A DNA stretch of 16,508 nucleotides from DATHTK01 sp035463295 (GTDB taxonomy: Bacteria; Actinomycetota; Rubrobacteria; Rubrobacterales; Rubrobacteraceae): positions 1 to 16,508 of the forward strand of contig DATHTK010000056.1 in assembly GCA_035463295.1 (NCBI GenBank). Direction: 5' to 3'. Below are positions 1-7,775 of this stretch, piece after piece (position 1 is the stretch's first letter; each line of letters opens with the position of its first letter). A program made the translations under genes and the position numbers. The notes under the pieces are model-generated. The model was not told where the DNA came from, made no database searches, and saw only the letters and a list, made by a program, of their open reading frames with translations.

Positions 1-1310
1 GAGTGGATGGCGGGCAGCACGGCGAAGCTCTGCCACAGCTCGCGGTAGAGTCCTGCGTTACGGATCTCGTCCTGCAACACGGCGTCCGCCTTGCGCAGGA
101 TCTCGAGCCTCTCGGCCGTTACGTCACCGATGACCCTTATGGCGAGCCCCGGTCCCGGGAAGGGCTGGCGCCAGACCAGCCTCTCGGGCATGCCGAGCTC
201 GGCGGCCACCACCCTCACTTCGTCCTTGAAGAGGTTCCTCAGCGGTTCCACGAGGTCGAGGTCCATCACCTCCGGGAGGCCGCCGACGTTGTGGTGGCTC
301 TTTATGCGGGCGGCGTCGCGGGTCCCGCTCTCTATGACGTCGCTGTAGAGGGTGCCCTGCACGAGGAAGCGGGCGTCCTCTATCCTGCCCGCCTCCTCCT
401 CGAAGGTCCGGATAAACTCTTCGCCGATGATCTTGCGCTTCGCCTCGGGGTCCGTTACCCCGGCGAGCTTGTCCAGAAAACGGTCCTTGGAGTTCACGTT
501 GAGTAGAGGAACGTCCGAGTTCTCGCCAAAGGCCTCGACGACCTGCTCGGCCTCGTTCTGCCTCAACAGCCCGTGGTCCACAAAGACACACGTCAGGTTG
601 TCGCCGATGGCCCGGTGGACGAGCATCGCGGCGGTCGCCGAGTCCACCCCGCCGGAGAGCCCGCAGATGGCCCTAGCGTCGCCGACCTGAGCACGGATTC
701 TCTCGACCGCGTCCGTGATGATGTTGACCGGCGTCCAGTCGGGCTTGCAGCCGCAGACTTCGAAGAGGAAGTTCTTGAGGATCTCCATCCCGTACTCGGT
801 GTGGCGAACCTCCGGGTGGAACTGCACCCCGTAGCGCCCGCTCTGCGGATCCTCGAAGGCTATGATCGGCACCGAAGGCGTCTCTGCGGTGACCTCGAAG
901 CCCCTGGGGGCGGCGAAGACGGCGTCGCCGTGGCTCGTCCAGGCCTTCTGGGTATCGGGGGTCCCGGCGAAGAGGCCGTCGTGGCTCTTTACGAGCAGGT
1001 CAGAGCGTCCGTACTCCCGGATCTGGACGGCCCCCACCTCCCCGCCCAGAGCAAGCCCCATGAGTTGCATGCCGTAGCAGATCCCGAGTATCGGCGCGTC
1101 GAGGTCGAAGAGCGCGCCGTCCACGCGCGGGGCGCCCTCCTGGTAGACGGAGTTGGGGCCGCCGGAGAGGATGATGCCCTCGGGCTCTCGGTCCGCTATC
1201 TCCTCGACGGGGGTGTCGTAGGGGATGAGCTCCGAGTAGACGCGCGCCTCGCGGACGCGCCGGGCGATTAGCTGAGCGTACTGGCCGCCGAAGTCGAGGA
1301 CGAGAATCAA
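1..1310 (-). CDS. guaA: GMP synthase (glutamine-hydrolysing), 3' end cut by the window edge
   Basis: Converts XMP to GMP using ATP and glutamine, the last step of GMP synthesis in the cytosol. About 436 of the usual ~515 residues are visible; the C-terminal part of the dimerisation domain lies outside the window. The N-terminal class I glutamine amidotransferase domain starts with ILVLDFGGQYAQ and has the nucleophile Cys78 in GICYGMQ and the His/Glu pair in QFHPEV. The ATP-pyrophosphatase domain has the PP-loop GLSGGVDS and, later, the motifs VQGTLYSDVIES and PFPGPGLAIR. The chosen start is TTG at 1310, because the protein then begins exactly as the family does and the upstream frame offers no better start; a purine-rich GTGGGGATGGG stretch precedes it. 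The start lies one base past the guaB stop, so the two genes are probably translationally coupled in one transcript. Confidence 0.96.
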   Translation of the reverse strand, partial: MILVLDFGGQYAQLIARRVREARVYSELIPYDTPVEEIADREPEGIILSGGPNSVYQEGAPRVDGALFDLDAPILGICYGMQLMGLALGGEVGAVQIREYGRSDLLVKSHDGLFAGTPDTQKAWTSHGDAVFAAPRGFEVTAETPSVPIIAFEDPQSGRYGVQFHPEVRHTEYGMEILKNFLFEVCGCKPDWTPVNIITDAVERIRAQVGDARAICGLSGGVDSATAAMLVHRAIGDNLTCVFVDHGLLRQNEAEQVVEAFGENSDVPLLNVNSKDRFLDKLAGVTDPEAKRKIIGEEFIRTFEEEAGRIEDARFLVQGTLYSDVIESGTRDAARIKSHHNVGGLPEVMDLDLVEPLRNLFKDEVRVVAAELGMPERLVWRQPFPGPGLAIRVIGDVTAERLEILRKADAVLQDEIRNAGLYRELWQSFAVLPAIH

Positions 1311-1311
1311 G

Positions 1312-2472
1312 CTAGCGTCCCATCCCCACTCTCTGGGATTGCTGCTCGCTCTTGCCCTCGGAGTTGAGGGACGGCGCGTACATGACCTCGGCCTTCTGGA
1401 ACTCCTTGATGTTCTGGTAGCCGGTCGTCGCCATGCTCGTGCGCAGGGCGCCCATCAGGTTCAGAGTACCGTCGTTCTCGCGGGCGGGACCGACGAGGAT
1501 CTCCTCGAGCGTCCCCGTCGTCTTCGTACTGATGCGGGTGCCGCGCGGCAACGTCGGGTGGAAGGTCGCCATCCCCCACGAATAACCCCGGCCTGGGGCT
1601 TCCTCCGCCTTCGCGAAAGCGCTGCCGAGCATCACGGCGTCGGCCCCGCAGGCTATCGCCTTCGCCACGTCGCCGCCGGTGCGCATCCCGCCGTCGGCGA
1701 TGACGTTCACGTACTCGCCGGTCTCCAGATAGTGGCGCATCCGGGCTGCGGCGGCGTCCGCGACGGCGGTCGCCTGCGGCACCCCGACCCCGATCACGCC
1801 TCTGGTCGTGCAGATCCGACCGGGGCCTACTCCCACCAGGACGCCGACCGCTCCGGTGCGCATCAGGTGCAGCGCCGTCGAGTAGCTCGCGCACCCGCCG
1901 ACCACGACGGGCACGTTCAGAGAGGGTACGAACTCGATCAGGTTCAGCGGCTCCGCGCTTCTGGAGACGTGCTCGGCGGAGACGACGGTGCCCTGGATAA
2001 CGAGCACGTCGAGCCCCGCCTCTATGGCGGCCCGGTGATAGCGCTCCACTCTTTGCGGCGTGAGGCTCGCCGCCGCTATGACGCCCTTGTCTTTTATCTC
2101 CTGGACGCGGCGGAAGATCAGCTCCTCCTTTATCGGCTCGGTGTAGAGCTCCTGCATCACCCTCGTAGCTTTTGTCTCCGGCAAGCTCGCTATCTCCTCG
2201 AAGACCGGGCCCGGATCCTCGTACCTGGTCTGCAAACCCTCCAGGTTCAGGACGGCGAGGCCGCCGAGAGAGCCGAAGATGCCGGCGGTAACCGGGTCGA
2301 CGGCGGCGTCGAGGGCGCTCGCCAGACAGGGCAGGTCCAGGTGCAGATTCCCCAGAGACCAGGAGATGTCAACGTCCTCCGGGTCGCGGGTTCTGCGGCT
2401 CGGGACTATCGCTATCTCGTCCAGACCGTAGGCCCGCCGGGCCGTCTTACCCTTCCCGATCTCTATGTCCAC
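1312..2472 (-). CDS. guaB3: IMP dehydrogenase family protein, GuaB3 type (no CBS domains)
   Basis: Member of the IMP dehydrogenase/GMP reductase barrel family, expected to oxidise IMP to XMP with NAD+. From the chosen start it is 386 residues, shorter than canonical IMPDH (~490), because the CBS pair is absent: the sequence runs from KTARRAY and AIVPSRRTRDPEDVD directly through the barrel. This is the actinobacterial/cyanobacterial GuaB3 architecture. The active-site loop reads GVGPGRICTTR, which keeps the catalytic Cys but has Arg where canonical IMPDH has Ser. ADGGMRTGGDVAKA is the phosphate-binding region. The open frame extends upstream to 2529, but those codons run into a palindrome. GTG at 2472 gives the family N-terminus, with AAGGAG about 11 bases upstream; CTG at 2475 is an alternative. 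Its stop is next to the guaA start. Whether it is the sole IMPDH or a paralogue cannot be seen here. Confidence 0.92.
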   Translation of the reverse strand: MDIEIGKGKTARRAYGLDEIAIVPSRRTRDPEDVDISWSLGNLHLDLPCLASALDAAVDPVTAGIFGSLGGLAVLNLEGLQTRYEDPGPVFEEIASLPETKATRVMQELYTEPIKEELIFRRVQEIKDKGVIAAASLTPQRVERYHRAAIEAGLDVLVIQGTVVSAEHVSRSAEPLNLIEFVPSLNVPVVVGGCASYSTALHLMRTGAVGVLVGVGPGRICTTRGVIGVGVPQATAVADAAAARMRHYLETGEYVNVIADGGMRTGGDVAKAIACGADAVMLGSAFAKAEEAPGRGYSWGMATFHPTLPRGTRISTKTTGTLEEILVGPARENDGTLNLMGALRTSMATTGYQNIKEFQKAEVMYAPSLNSEGKSEQQSQRVGMGR

Positions 2473-2522
2473 CAGAACCAGGGCTCCTTTCCCCGCTCCG
2501 AGTCCGAAAGCGGGTACGACAA

Positions 2523-2550
2523 AGCCCACGGAGAACGTTCTCCGTGGGCT
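2523..2550. repeat. 28-bp perfect palindrome in the guaB leader
   Basis: Two 14-base arms (AGCCCACGGAGAAC and its exact complement) meet with no spacer. As RNA it would form a hairpin of about 12 bp closed by a tetraloop. It lies about 50 bases upstream of the guaB start and about 30 bases downstream of the predicted transcription start. On the minus strand it is followed only by TTTGTC, so it is a poor intrinsic terminator. It could be an attenuator, an mRNA-stabilising hairpin or the operator of a dimeric repressor. The sequence alone does not decide between these. Confidence 0.85.
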
Positions 2551-2585
2551 CCGATGATCTCTTCTAACCGCTGCAAATTGCGGTT

Positions 2586-2614
2586 ATGCTACCCCGCTCC
2601 GCCCCGGCGGTCAA
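2586..2614 (-). promoter_or_regulatory. guaB-guaA promoter, sigma-70 type
   Basis: On the minus strand, -35 TTGACC (2614-2609) and -10 TAGCAT (2591-2586) are separated by exactly 17 bases. Transcription would start near 2579 and give a leader of roughly 107 bases containing the 28-bp palindrome. Confidence 0.7.
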
Positions 2615-2617
2615 GCG

Positions 2618-2637
2618 CCGGCCGGGGCCCCGACCGG
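2618..2637. repeat. 20-bp GC-rich inverted repeat with one mismatched pair
   Basis: The sequence CCGGCCGGGGCCCCGACCGG is self-complementary apart from one mismatched pair. It lies between the last hydrophobic micro-gene and the guaB promoter. It could help end the micro-gene transcript, but no T-run follows, so the terminator role is only a guess. Confidence 0.35.
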
Positions 2638-2652
2638 ACCGTGGCGCTAAGC

Positions 2653-2733
2653 CTATACAATCCCCAGAAGGCTCAGGACCACGACGATCACTAGGATAAT
2701 CAAGAGTACGTAGATGATCGTGCTAAGTGGCAC
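2653..2733 (-). CDS. Hydrophobic single-helix micropeptide C (26 aa)
   Basis: GTG to TAG encodes 26 residues: MPLST, then an unbroken run of Ile, Val, Leu with single Tyr, Ser and Gly residues, ending LLGIV. The whole peptide from residue 6 onward would form one transmembrane helix; there is no charged residue. A doubled purine-rich Shine-Dalgarno (GGAGAGGAG) lies upstream, with its nearest AGGAG 11 bases from the GTG, rather long spacing. It is the third of three equal-length hydrophobic micro-ORFs on this strand, 52 bases after micropeptide B. Its sequence is less like A and B than those are to each other. Its start resembles the first helix of short hydrophobic families such as DUF3309, but I cannot assign it. 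Function is unknown. Possible roles are a membrane stress peptide, a regulator of a membrane protein, or a type I toxin-like peptide. Confidence 0.62.
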   Translation of the reverse strand: MPLSTIIYVLLIILVIVVVLSLLGIV

Positions 2734-2785
2734 TACTCTTTGCTCTCCTCTCCTTTTTGGTCGTCACTCGCTCTCAGAGACCTGA

Positions 2786-2866
2786 CTAGATGAACTGGAG
2801 GATGAGATAGACCAGCAGGATGATCACCAGCACAGCTATTATCAGGCTTAGGGTCCCGCCCCTCAC
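2786..2866 (-). CDS. Hydrophobic single-helix micropeptide B (26 aa)
   Basis: GTG to TAG encodes 26 residues: MRGGT, then a helix that is almost all Leu, Ile and Val with one Ala and one Tyr, ending LQFI. The single Arg2 near the N-terminus would favour an inside-N orientation under the positive-inside rule. A near-perfect Shine-Dalgarno, GGGGAGGTG, lies immediately upstream with normal spacing, the strongest coding evidence among the three. Over an 18-residue core it matches micropeptide A at 12 positions, with 4 further conservative changes, and five of the identical residues use a different synonymous codon. That points to an old tandem duplication kept under protein-level selection. It starts 25 bases after the stop of micropeptide A. 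No family is recognised with confidence. Confidence 0.72.
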   Translation of the reverse strand: MRGGTLSLIIAVLVIILLVYLILQFI

Positions 2867-2891
2867 GTTTCACCTCCCCGTGACATCCCGC

Positions 2892-2972
2892 TTACGTGAC
2901 GAACGGCAGCAGAAGGACGACCAGAAGGATCACGACCAGGATAGCTATGATCACGCCGAGTTGCCTGCCTAT
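2892..2972 (-). CDS. Hydrophobic single-helix micropeptide A (26 aa from ATA, or 20 aa from GTG)
   Basis: The frame encodes GRQLG followed by a Val/Ile/Leu helix ending LPFVT and TAA. The first standard start is GTG at 2954, which gives 20 residues with only a weak AGGCAGG upstream. If ATA at 2972 were used, preceded by the purine-rich GAGGTGAGGGAGG, the peptide would be exactly 26 residues, as in B and C, and would keep one Arg near the N-terminus like B. An in-frame TGA just upstream (2979-2981) excludes longer versions. The helix core IIAxLVxILLV is shared with B. It is the first gene after the stress-type promoter at 3020-3044. In length and composition the 20-residue form looks like Ibs-type type I toxins of Enterobacteria. 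That is a resemblance of style only. Confidence 0.6.
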   Translation of the reverse strand: MGRQLGVIIAILVVILLVVLLLPFVT

Positions 2973-3019
2973 CCTCCCTCACCTCACTCTCGTTCGGCCG
3001 CCACGACTTGCGCCACTAT

Positions 3020-3044
3020 ATACCCTCTAGGACCCCGGCGAAAC
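3020..3044 (-). promoter_or_regulatory. SigB/SigF-type stress promoter for the micropeptide cluster
   Basis: On the minus strand, GTTTCG (3044-3039) is followed by GGGTAT (3025-3020). GTTT and GGGTAT are 15 bases apart, matching the GTTT-N14-17-GGGTA pattern known for Bacillus SigB and actinobacterial SigF/SigB. The start point would be near 3012, about 40 bases before micropeptide A. It lies between the groEL terminator and the first micro-ORF, so it can serve only the micropeptides. A housekeeping reading (TATATA as -10) has no good -35. Confidence 0.6.
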
Positions 3045-3057
3045 AGCGTCGGTTACG

Positions 3058-3090
3058 AAAGAGGCGGCGTCCCGAACGGGACGCCGCCTC
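3058..3090 (-). terminator. groEL terminator
   Basis: A perfect 13-bp stem (3061-3073 with 3078-3090) closes a four-base loop. On the minus strand it is followed by TTTCGTAACC, a short T-run. It lies about 20 bases after the groEL stop. Confidence 0.85.
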
Positions 3091-3112
3091 GGAGAAGCTC
3101 TCTAGAGCCTCC

Positions 3113-4735
<1,623 letters not shown>

Positions 4736-4786
4736 CTCTTGTTCCTCCTTTGTTAGACTACCCGACGCGCGGACGATGGCCGCGCA

Positions 4787-4813
4787 TCGGCACTCTCGCA
4801 TTGAGAGTGCCGA
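4787..4813. promoter_or_regulatory. CIRCE operator (HrcA binding site)
   Basis: Inverted repeat TCGGCACTC-N9-GAGTGCCGA, matching the CIRCE consensus TTAGCACTC-N9-GAGTGCTAA in spacing and at all but the outermost positions. Complementarity extends to 12-base arms (4784-4795 and 4805-4816). It overlaps the expected groEL transcription start, so bound HrcA would block initiation. Confidence 0.95.
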
Positions 4814-4819
4814 TGCCAG

Positions 4820-4848
4820 AGTATATTCCGAACAGGGGTGCAATTCAA
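4820..4848 (-). promoter_or_regulatory. groEL promoter, sigma-70 type
   Basis: On the minus strand, -35 TTGAAT (4848-4843) and -10 TATACT (4825-4820) are separated by 17 bases, close to the housekeeping consensus. The start point falls near 4813, at the edge of the CIRCE repeat. Confidence 0.85.
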
Positions 4849-4913
4849 ACGTGAGCGCGACGCACATCTTCCGGCCGGAAAAGCTTCCATCCCTGAGCAG
4901 GATACCGAAGGAG

Positions 4914-5117
4914 ATGGGCCGAGAGGAGCGTCTGTGCGAGCGCTGCGGTCGGCGCACCGAGCACATCCTGTACCGGGTCCCGAAGAAGGTGGCCGTTTTC
5001 TTCTACATCAGGGAGTACCCGGAGAACCTGCACGCGACCTGCATCGCGTGCGCCCGCAGCACGGTCCTCACCGGCGAGGACCGGGCGAGGGCGCTCTCCT
5101 CTCTGCACGACTCGTAG
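4914..5117 (+). CDS. Small four-cysteine zinc-ribbon protein (67 aa)
   Basis: A 67-residue protein with CERC (Cys8, Cys11) and CIAC (Cys43, Cys46), a typical treble-clef or zinc-ribbon pair of knuckles. Between them is a basic/aromatic stretch (KKVAVFFYIREYPENLHAT). No signal peptide or membrane segment is seen. ATG at 4914 puts the first knuckle near the N-terminus, but its AAGGAG abuts the ATG with no spacing. GTG at 4851 would add 21 residues and would lie only 2 bases from the -35 of groEL on the other strand. The start is therefore uncertain. The last 50 bases overlap the 3' end of the M23 gene on the other strand. I do not recognise a named family. The fold often binds nucleic acid or another protein. 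Its position where groES might be expected is notable, but no link to chaperonin work can be shown. Confidence 0.7.
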   Translation: MGREERLCERCGRRTEHILYRVPKKVAVFFYIREYPENLHATCIACARSTVLTGEDRARALSSLHDS

Positions 5118-6543
5118 GGCTCCCCTGACTGCCCGCGGTGGTTGTCTCTGCGTTCGGCTCCACCGGCTCTGGATCCCCAGGTTCCGGTCCCTTCTCGCTA
5201 TCCGCGGTCGTGGTCTCGGCGTCGTCCGCCTCGTCCGGCGCGTTCGCGTCGGTGGCGGGAGGTGGCGGCTCTCTCTCCGGCGGCTCATCCGAGGAACCCG
5301 CGCCCTTGTCGGGTCCATCCTTCGGAGGTGTCTTGGTCGGCCGGTCCCGGTCCTTCTCTCTCTTCTCGCCGCGCGGGTCGGGAGGCGAGATCTTTCCGCG
5401 CGGTGGCTCGGTCTTCCTGGACTCTGGATCGCCGCTCCGGTCCTCCGGGGGATGTGCGTCGGGCTTCCCGGGGCTGGTCGGGCGCTTTCGGGCCTCGTGT
5501 TCGTGAGTCTGCTTACGGACGACCGGACTCGGCACGGGGGAGCGAGCGCTGAGGTCGGGGCGCACGCCGGGGTCCTTCGGCGTGGGCCAGCGGTCTCCGC
5601 CGGTCGAGGGGCGCGGGGTTCCGGTCTGGGGGGCCTCGCAGTAGCGGGCATCGGACCCGCCCCTGAGGACACCGCCGTTCGCCTCTATCCATTCGAGAAG
5701 CGGGAACGGGTTCATAGCGCCGGAGCCGAGGTCGGAGCGGAACCCGGTAGCGTCGTACCAGCCGAGGTGCAGGTGGGGCGGGAAGAGGCCGCTGGTAGCC
5801 TCTGGACCCTGTCCGGTATCCCCGGCGTACCCGAGCACCTGTCCGGCGCTCACCGTATCACCGATCTCCAGGTCGCTCTCACGCCTCAGGTGCGCGTAGT
5901 AGAAGAGGTCGCCCTTCCGGACCGGGCCCACCGAGTAGGCGGCCTCGAGCATCACCGCATAACCGCCTAGAGTGTTCCATCCGTTCTCGTTCGAGCCGGC
6001 CACCGGGACGATGGTGCCGTCGGTGATAGCGTACTCTGGGGTGCCGGTCGGGACCATGAGGTCGGTTCCTTCGTGCCCGCCCTGCGGCCGGGGCGCACCC
6101 CAGGTGTCCCTGTACGAACCGAAGTGCGCCTTCGAGAGCGGGAAAAGAACCCGGCTGCCGCTCCGGAACCCCCGGAGATCGCCGCAGGCTCGCACCGTTT
6201 CACGCCGCGGCATGCTGCCGGTTACCGCGGGCGAGGACCGACGGAAGATCGGCGGGGGTGTCTTTCGTGCTGGGGTGGTCCCGGATTTCACGGAACCGGC
6301 GCGTTCGTCGAGTGCTCCATCGCGGCGGGCCGTGCGACCCACTTGCGCGGCCCTCTCGCGCCCGCCGGCATTCATAGTATCGTCCGGCTCTCTAGCGTCG
6401 ACCGGTCGGACCGCGGCGGTCGCCTTCCCCGGGGAGTTCGGCGATGGGGTAGCCGCATCCAGGCTACCGATCTGAATGATGGCGGCGAGGGCGGACAGAA
6501 CGAGCAGCGAGTACGCCAGCCTCGTCCAACCAAACTCCGGCAT
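5068..6543 (-). CDS. Membrane-anchored M23 (LytM-type) peptidase with disordered C-terminal tail
   Basis: Predicted zinc endopeptidase acting on peptidoglycan cross-links outside the membrane (491 aa). Residues 8-30 form one hydrophobic segment after MPEFGWTR, a signal anchor or uncleaved signal. A linker of about 100 residues follows, then the M23 domain at about 130-290. Zinc ligands are visible as HEGTD (His157, Asp161) and PHLHLGW (His259, with His257 in the active site); YAITDGTIVPVAG and VSAGQVLGYAGDTG are family signatures. From about 305 to the end the chain is rich in Pro, Lys, Arg, Glu and Asp, with AETTTA occurring twice, and is probably disordered and wall-associated. The start ATG 6543 has GGAGG eight bases upstream. 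The upstream neighbour tsaD ends 113 bases away. The 3' end overlaps the zinc-ribbon gene by 50 bases, so the exact tail end is a little less certain. Confidence 0.88.
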   Translation of the reverse strand: MPEFGWTRLAYSLLVLSALAAIIQIGSLDAATPSPNSPGKATAAVRPVDAREPDDTMNAGGRERAAQVGRTARRDGALDERAGSVKSGTTPARKTPPPIFRRSSPAVTGSMPRRETVRACGDLRGFRSGSRVLFPLSKAHFGSYRDTWGAPRPQGGHEGTDLMVPTGTPEYAITDGTIVPVAGSNENGWNTLGGYAVMLEAAYSVGPVRKGDLFYYAHLRRESDLEIGDTVSAGQVLGYAGDTGQGPEATSGLFPPHLHLGWYDATGFRSDLGSGAMNPFPLLEWIEANGGVLRGGSDARYCEAPQTGTPRPSTGGDRWPTPKDPGVRPDLSARSPVPSPVVRKQTHEHEARKRPTSPGKPDAHPPEDRSGDPESRKTEPPRGKISPPDPRGEKREKDRDRPTKTPPKDGPDKGAGSSDEPPEREPPPPATDANAPDEADDAETTTADSEKGPEPGDPEPVEPNAETTTAGSQGSPTSRAERRAPSPGPRR

Positions 6544-6656
6544 CCGGCGCGCCTCCGCTTCCTTGTACTTCTCGGGCCAGCGGGCCCCACTCTCACAGAT
6601 CGGGTATCCGGCGTCAAGACGAGCTCTCGGGGTCCAAGAAAGCCCACTGCCAGCGC

Positions 6657-7646
6657 TCAAACGCTCCTGGCGTTCAGGTCCACGTAGTCGGGGTAGTCGA
6701 TAGCGGGCGTGTGGGGAGCGGCGGCGCCGATCATGGCGGCGTTGTCCGTACAGAGCTCCGGGGGCGGGACGACGAGCTTCAGCCCGGCCCCAGCGCACTT
6801 CTCCTCGAGGGTGCGGCGCAGGAGGGCGTTGGCGGCGACACCGCCAGCCACGACGAGCGCCGGCGTGTCGTGGATATCGGCGGCGCGCAGGAGCTTGCGG
6901 ACGAGAGCCTCGACGACGGCCGCCTCGTAGCTCGCGGCGAGGTGCGGGAGCTCCCCTCGGGGCTCTCCGAGCTCCTTGAGCTTGTAGAGCAGGCTCGTCT
7001 TCAGGCCGGAGAAGCTGAAATCCAGGTTGTCCCGTTCCTTGAGGGCGACGGGGAAGTCGTAGCGTTCGCGGTCACCGCCACCTTCGCTCGCGACCCGCTG
7101 CAGGGCGGGGCCTCCGGGGAAGCCGAGGCCGAGCATCCGGGCGCCCTTGTCCAGGGCCTCGCCGGCGGCGTCGTCGAGCGTCTCGCCGAGCAGGTGCATG
7201 TCGCGTGCGGCGTCGACGGAATAGAGGGCCGTGTGACCACCCGAGGCGATCAGGGCCACGAAAGGCGGCTCGAGCTCCTGGTCGGTGAGGTAGGCGGCGG
7301 CGACGTGCCCCTCGAGGTGGTTCACCGGCACCAGCGGAAGCCCGCGGGCGTAGGCGAGGCCCTTCGCCGCAGCGACCCCGACGAGAAGAGCCCCTATGAG
7401 GCCAGGCCGCGTCGTGACGGCGACGCGCTCTACGTCCGCCAGATCCGTGTCGGCGTCGGAGAGCGCCTTCCAGATCACGCCGTCGAGCCGCTCGAGGTGG
7501 GCGCGGGAAGCTACCTCCGGGACGACGCCGCCGTAGCGGGAGTGCTCGGTCTGGGTGTGGACGACATTCGAGAGGACGCCGCGCCCGTCGGGCTCGACGA
7601 CCGCGGCGCAGGTGTCGTCGCAGGAGGTTTCGATGGCCAGGATCAC
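6657..7646 (-). CDS. tsaD: tRNA N6-adenosine threonylcarbamoyltransferase TsaD
   Basis: Transfers the threonylcarbamoyl group to A37 of ANN-decoding tRNAs (t6A), with TsaB and TsaE. It has 329 residues, within the family range. It starts ILAIETSCDDTCAAVV, has the metal-binding NHLEGH (His110, His114), SGGHTALY, FSFSGLKTSLLYKL, and a C-terminal TDNAAMIG with the third metal ligand Asp301. The start is GTG 7646; no clear Shine-Dalgarno precedes it, but TATAAC ends six bases upstream, suggesting a leaderless transcript. Unlike the compact actinobacterial arrangement, it is separated from rimI-tsaB-tsaE by a plus-strand membrane gene, so it must be expressed from its own promoter. M23 lies downstream on the same strand. 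Confidence 0.97.
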   Translation of the reverse strand: MILAIETSCDDTCAAVVEPDGRGVLSNVVHTQTEHSRYGGVVPEVASRAHLERLDGVIWKALSDADTDLADVERVAVTTRPGLIGALLVGVAAAKGLAYARGLPLVPVNHLEGHVAAAYLTDQELEPPFVALIASGGHTALYSVDAARDMHLLGETLDDAAGEALDKGARMLGLGFPGGPALQRVASEGGGDRERYDFPVALKERDNLDFSFSGLKTSLLYKLKELGEPRGELPHLAASYEAAVVEALVRKLLRAADIHDTPALVVAGGVAANALLRRTLEEKCAGAGLKLVVPPPELCTDNAAMIGAAAPHTPAIDYPDYVDLNARSV

Positions 7647-7652
7647 GGCCTG

Positions 7653-7658
7653 GTTATA
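7653..7658 (-). promoter_or_regulatory. Candidate -10 element for tsaD
   Basis: TATAAC on the minus strand ends six bases before the GTG of tsaD, which would place the transcript start on or next to the start codon. No convincing -35 is seen 16 to 18 bases upstream. Confidence 0.45.
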
Positions 7659-7760
7659 GCATCCCGGTCAGTCCGCTAACGGCTTTGGCCCAGGCGCTCA
7701 CGAACCACCGAGTCGCCAGACGCTCCGAGACAAGAGCGAGCCGCCGCGTTTGTAAACTAC

Positions 7761-7766
7761 TATACT
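7761..7766 (+). promoter_or_regulatory. Candidate -10 element for the small membrane gene
   Basis: TATACT on the plus strand ends nine bases before the ATG at 7776. There is no Shine-Dalgarno between them and no clear -35, consistent with a leaderless or very short leader mRNA. Confidence 0.45.
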
Positions 7767-7775
7767 CGGGCCGTT

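Noticed and set aside
2473..2579. Purine or guanidine riboswitch in the guaB leader
   Set aside because: The leader of about 107 bases shows one simple palindrome and no recognisable three-way junction or conserved riboswitch core.
2654..2661. Plus-strand TATACAAT as promoter of an antisense RNA to the micropeptides (as in type I toxin systems)
   Set aside because: No acceptable -35 lies 16 to 18 bases upstream, so an antisense antitoxin cannot be supported from sequence.
4869..4880. TTCCGGCCGGAA palindrome as an operator of the zinc-ribbon gene
   Set aside because: A 12-base GC-rich palindrome is easily expected by chance here and nothing else supports it.
4736..4966. Upstream extension of the groEL frame by 77 codons
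   Set aside because: The extension runs through the promoter and CIRCE operator; GTG 4735 has a perfect Shine-Dalgarno and gives the family N-terminus.
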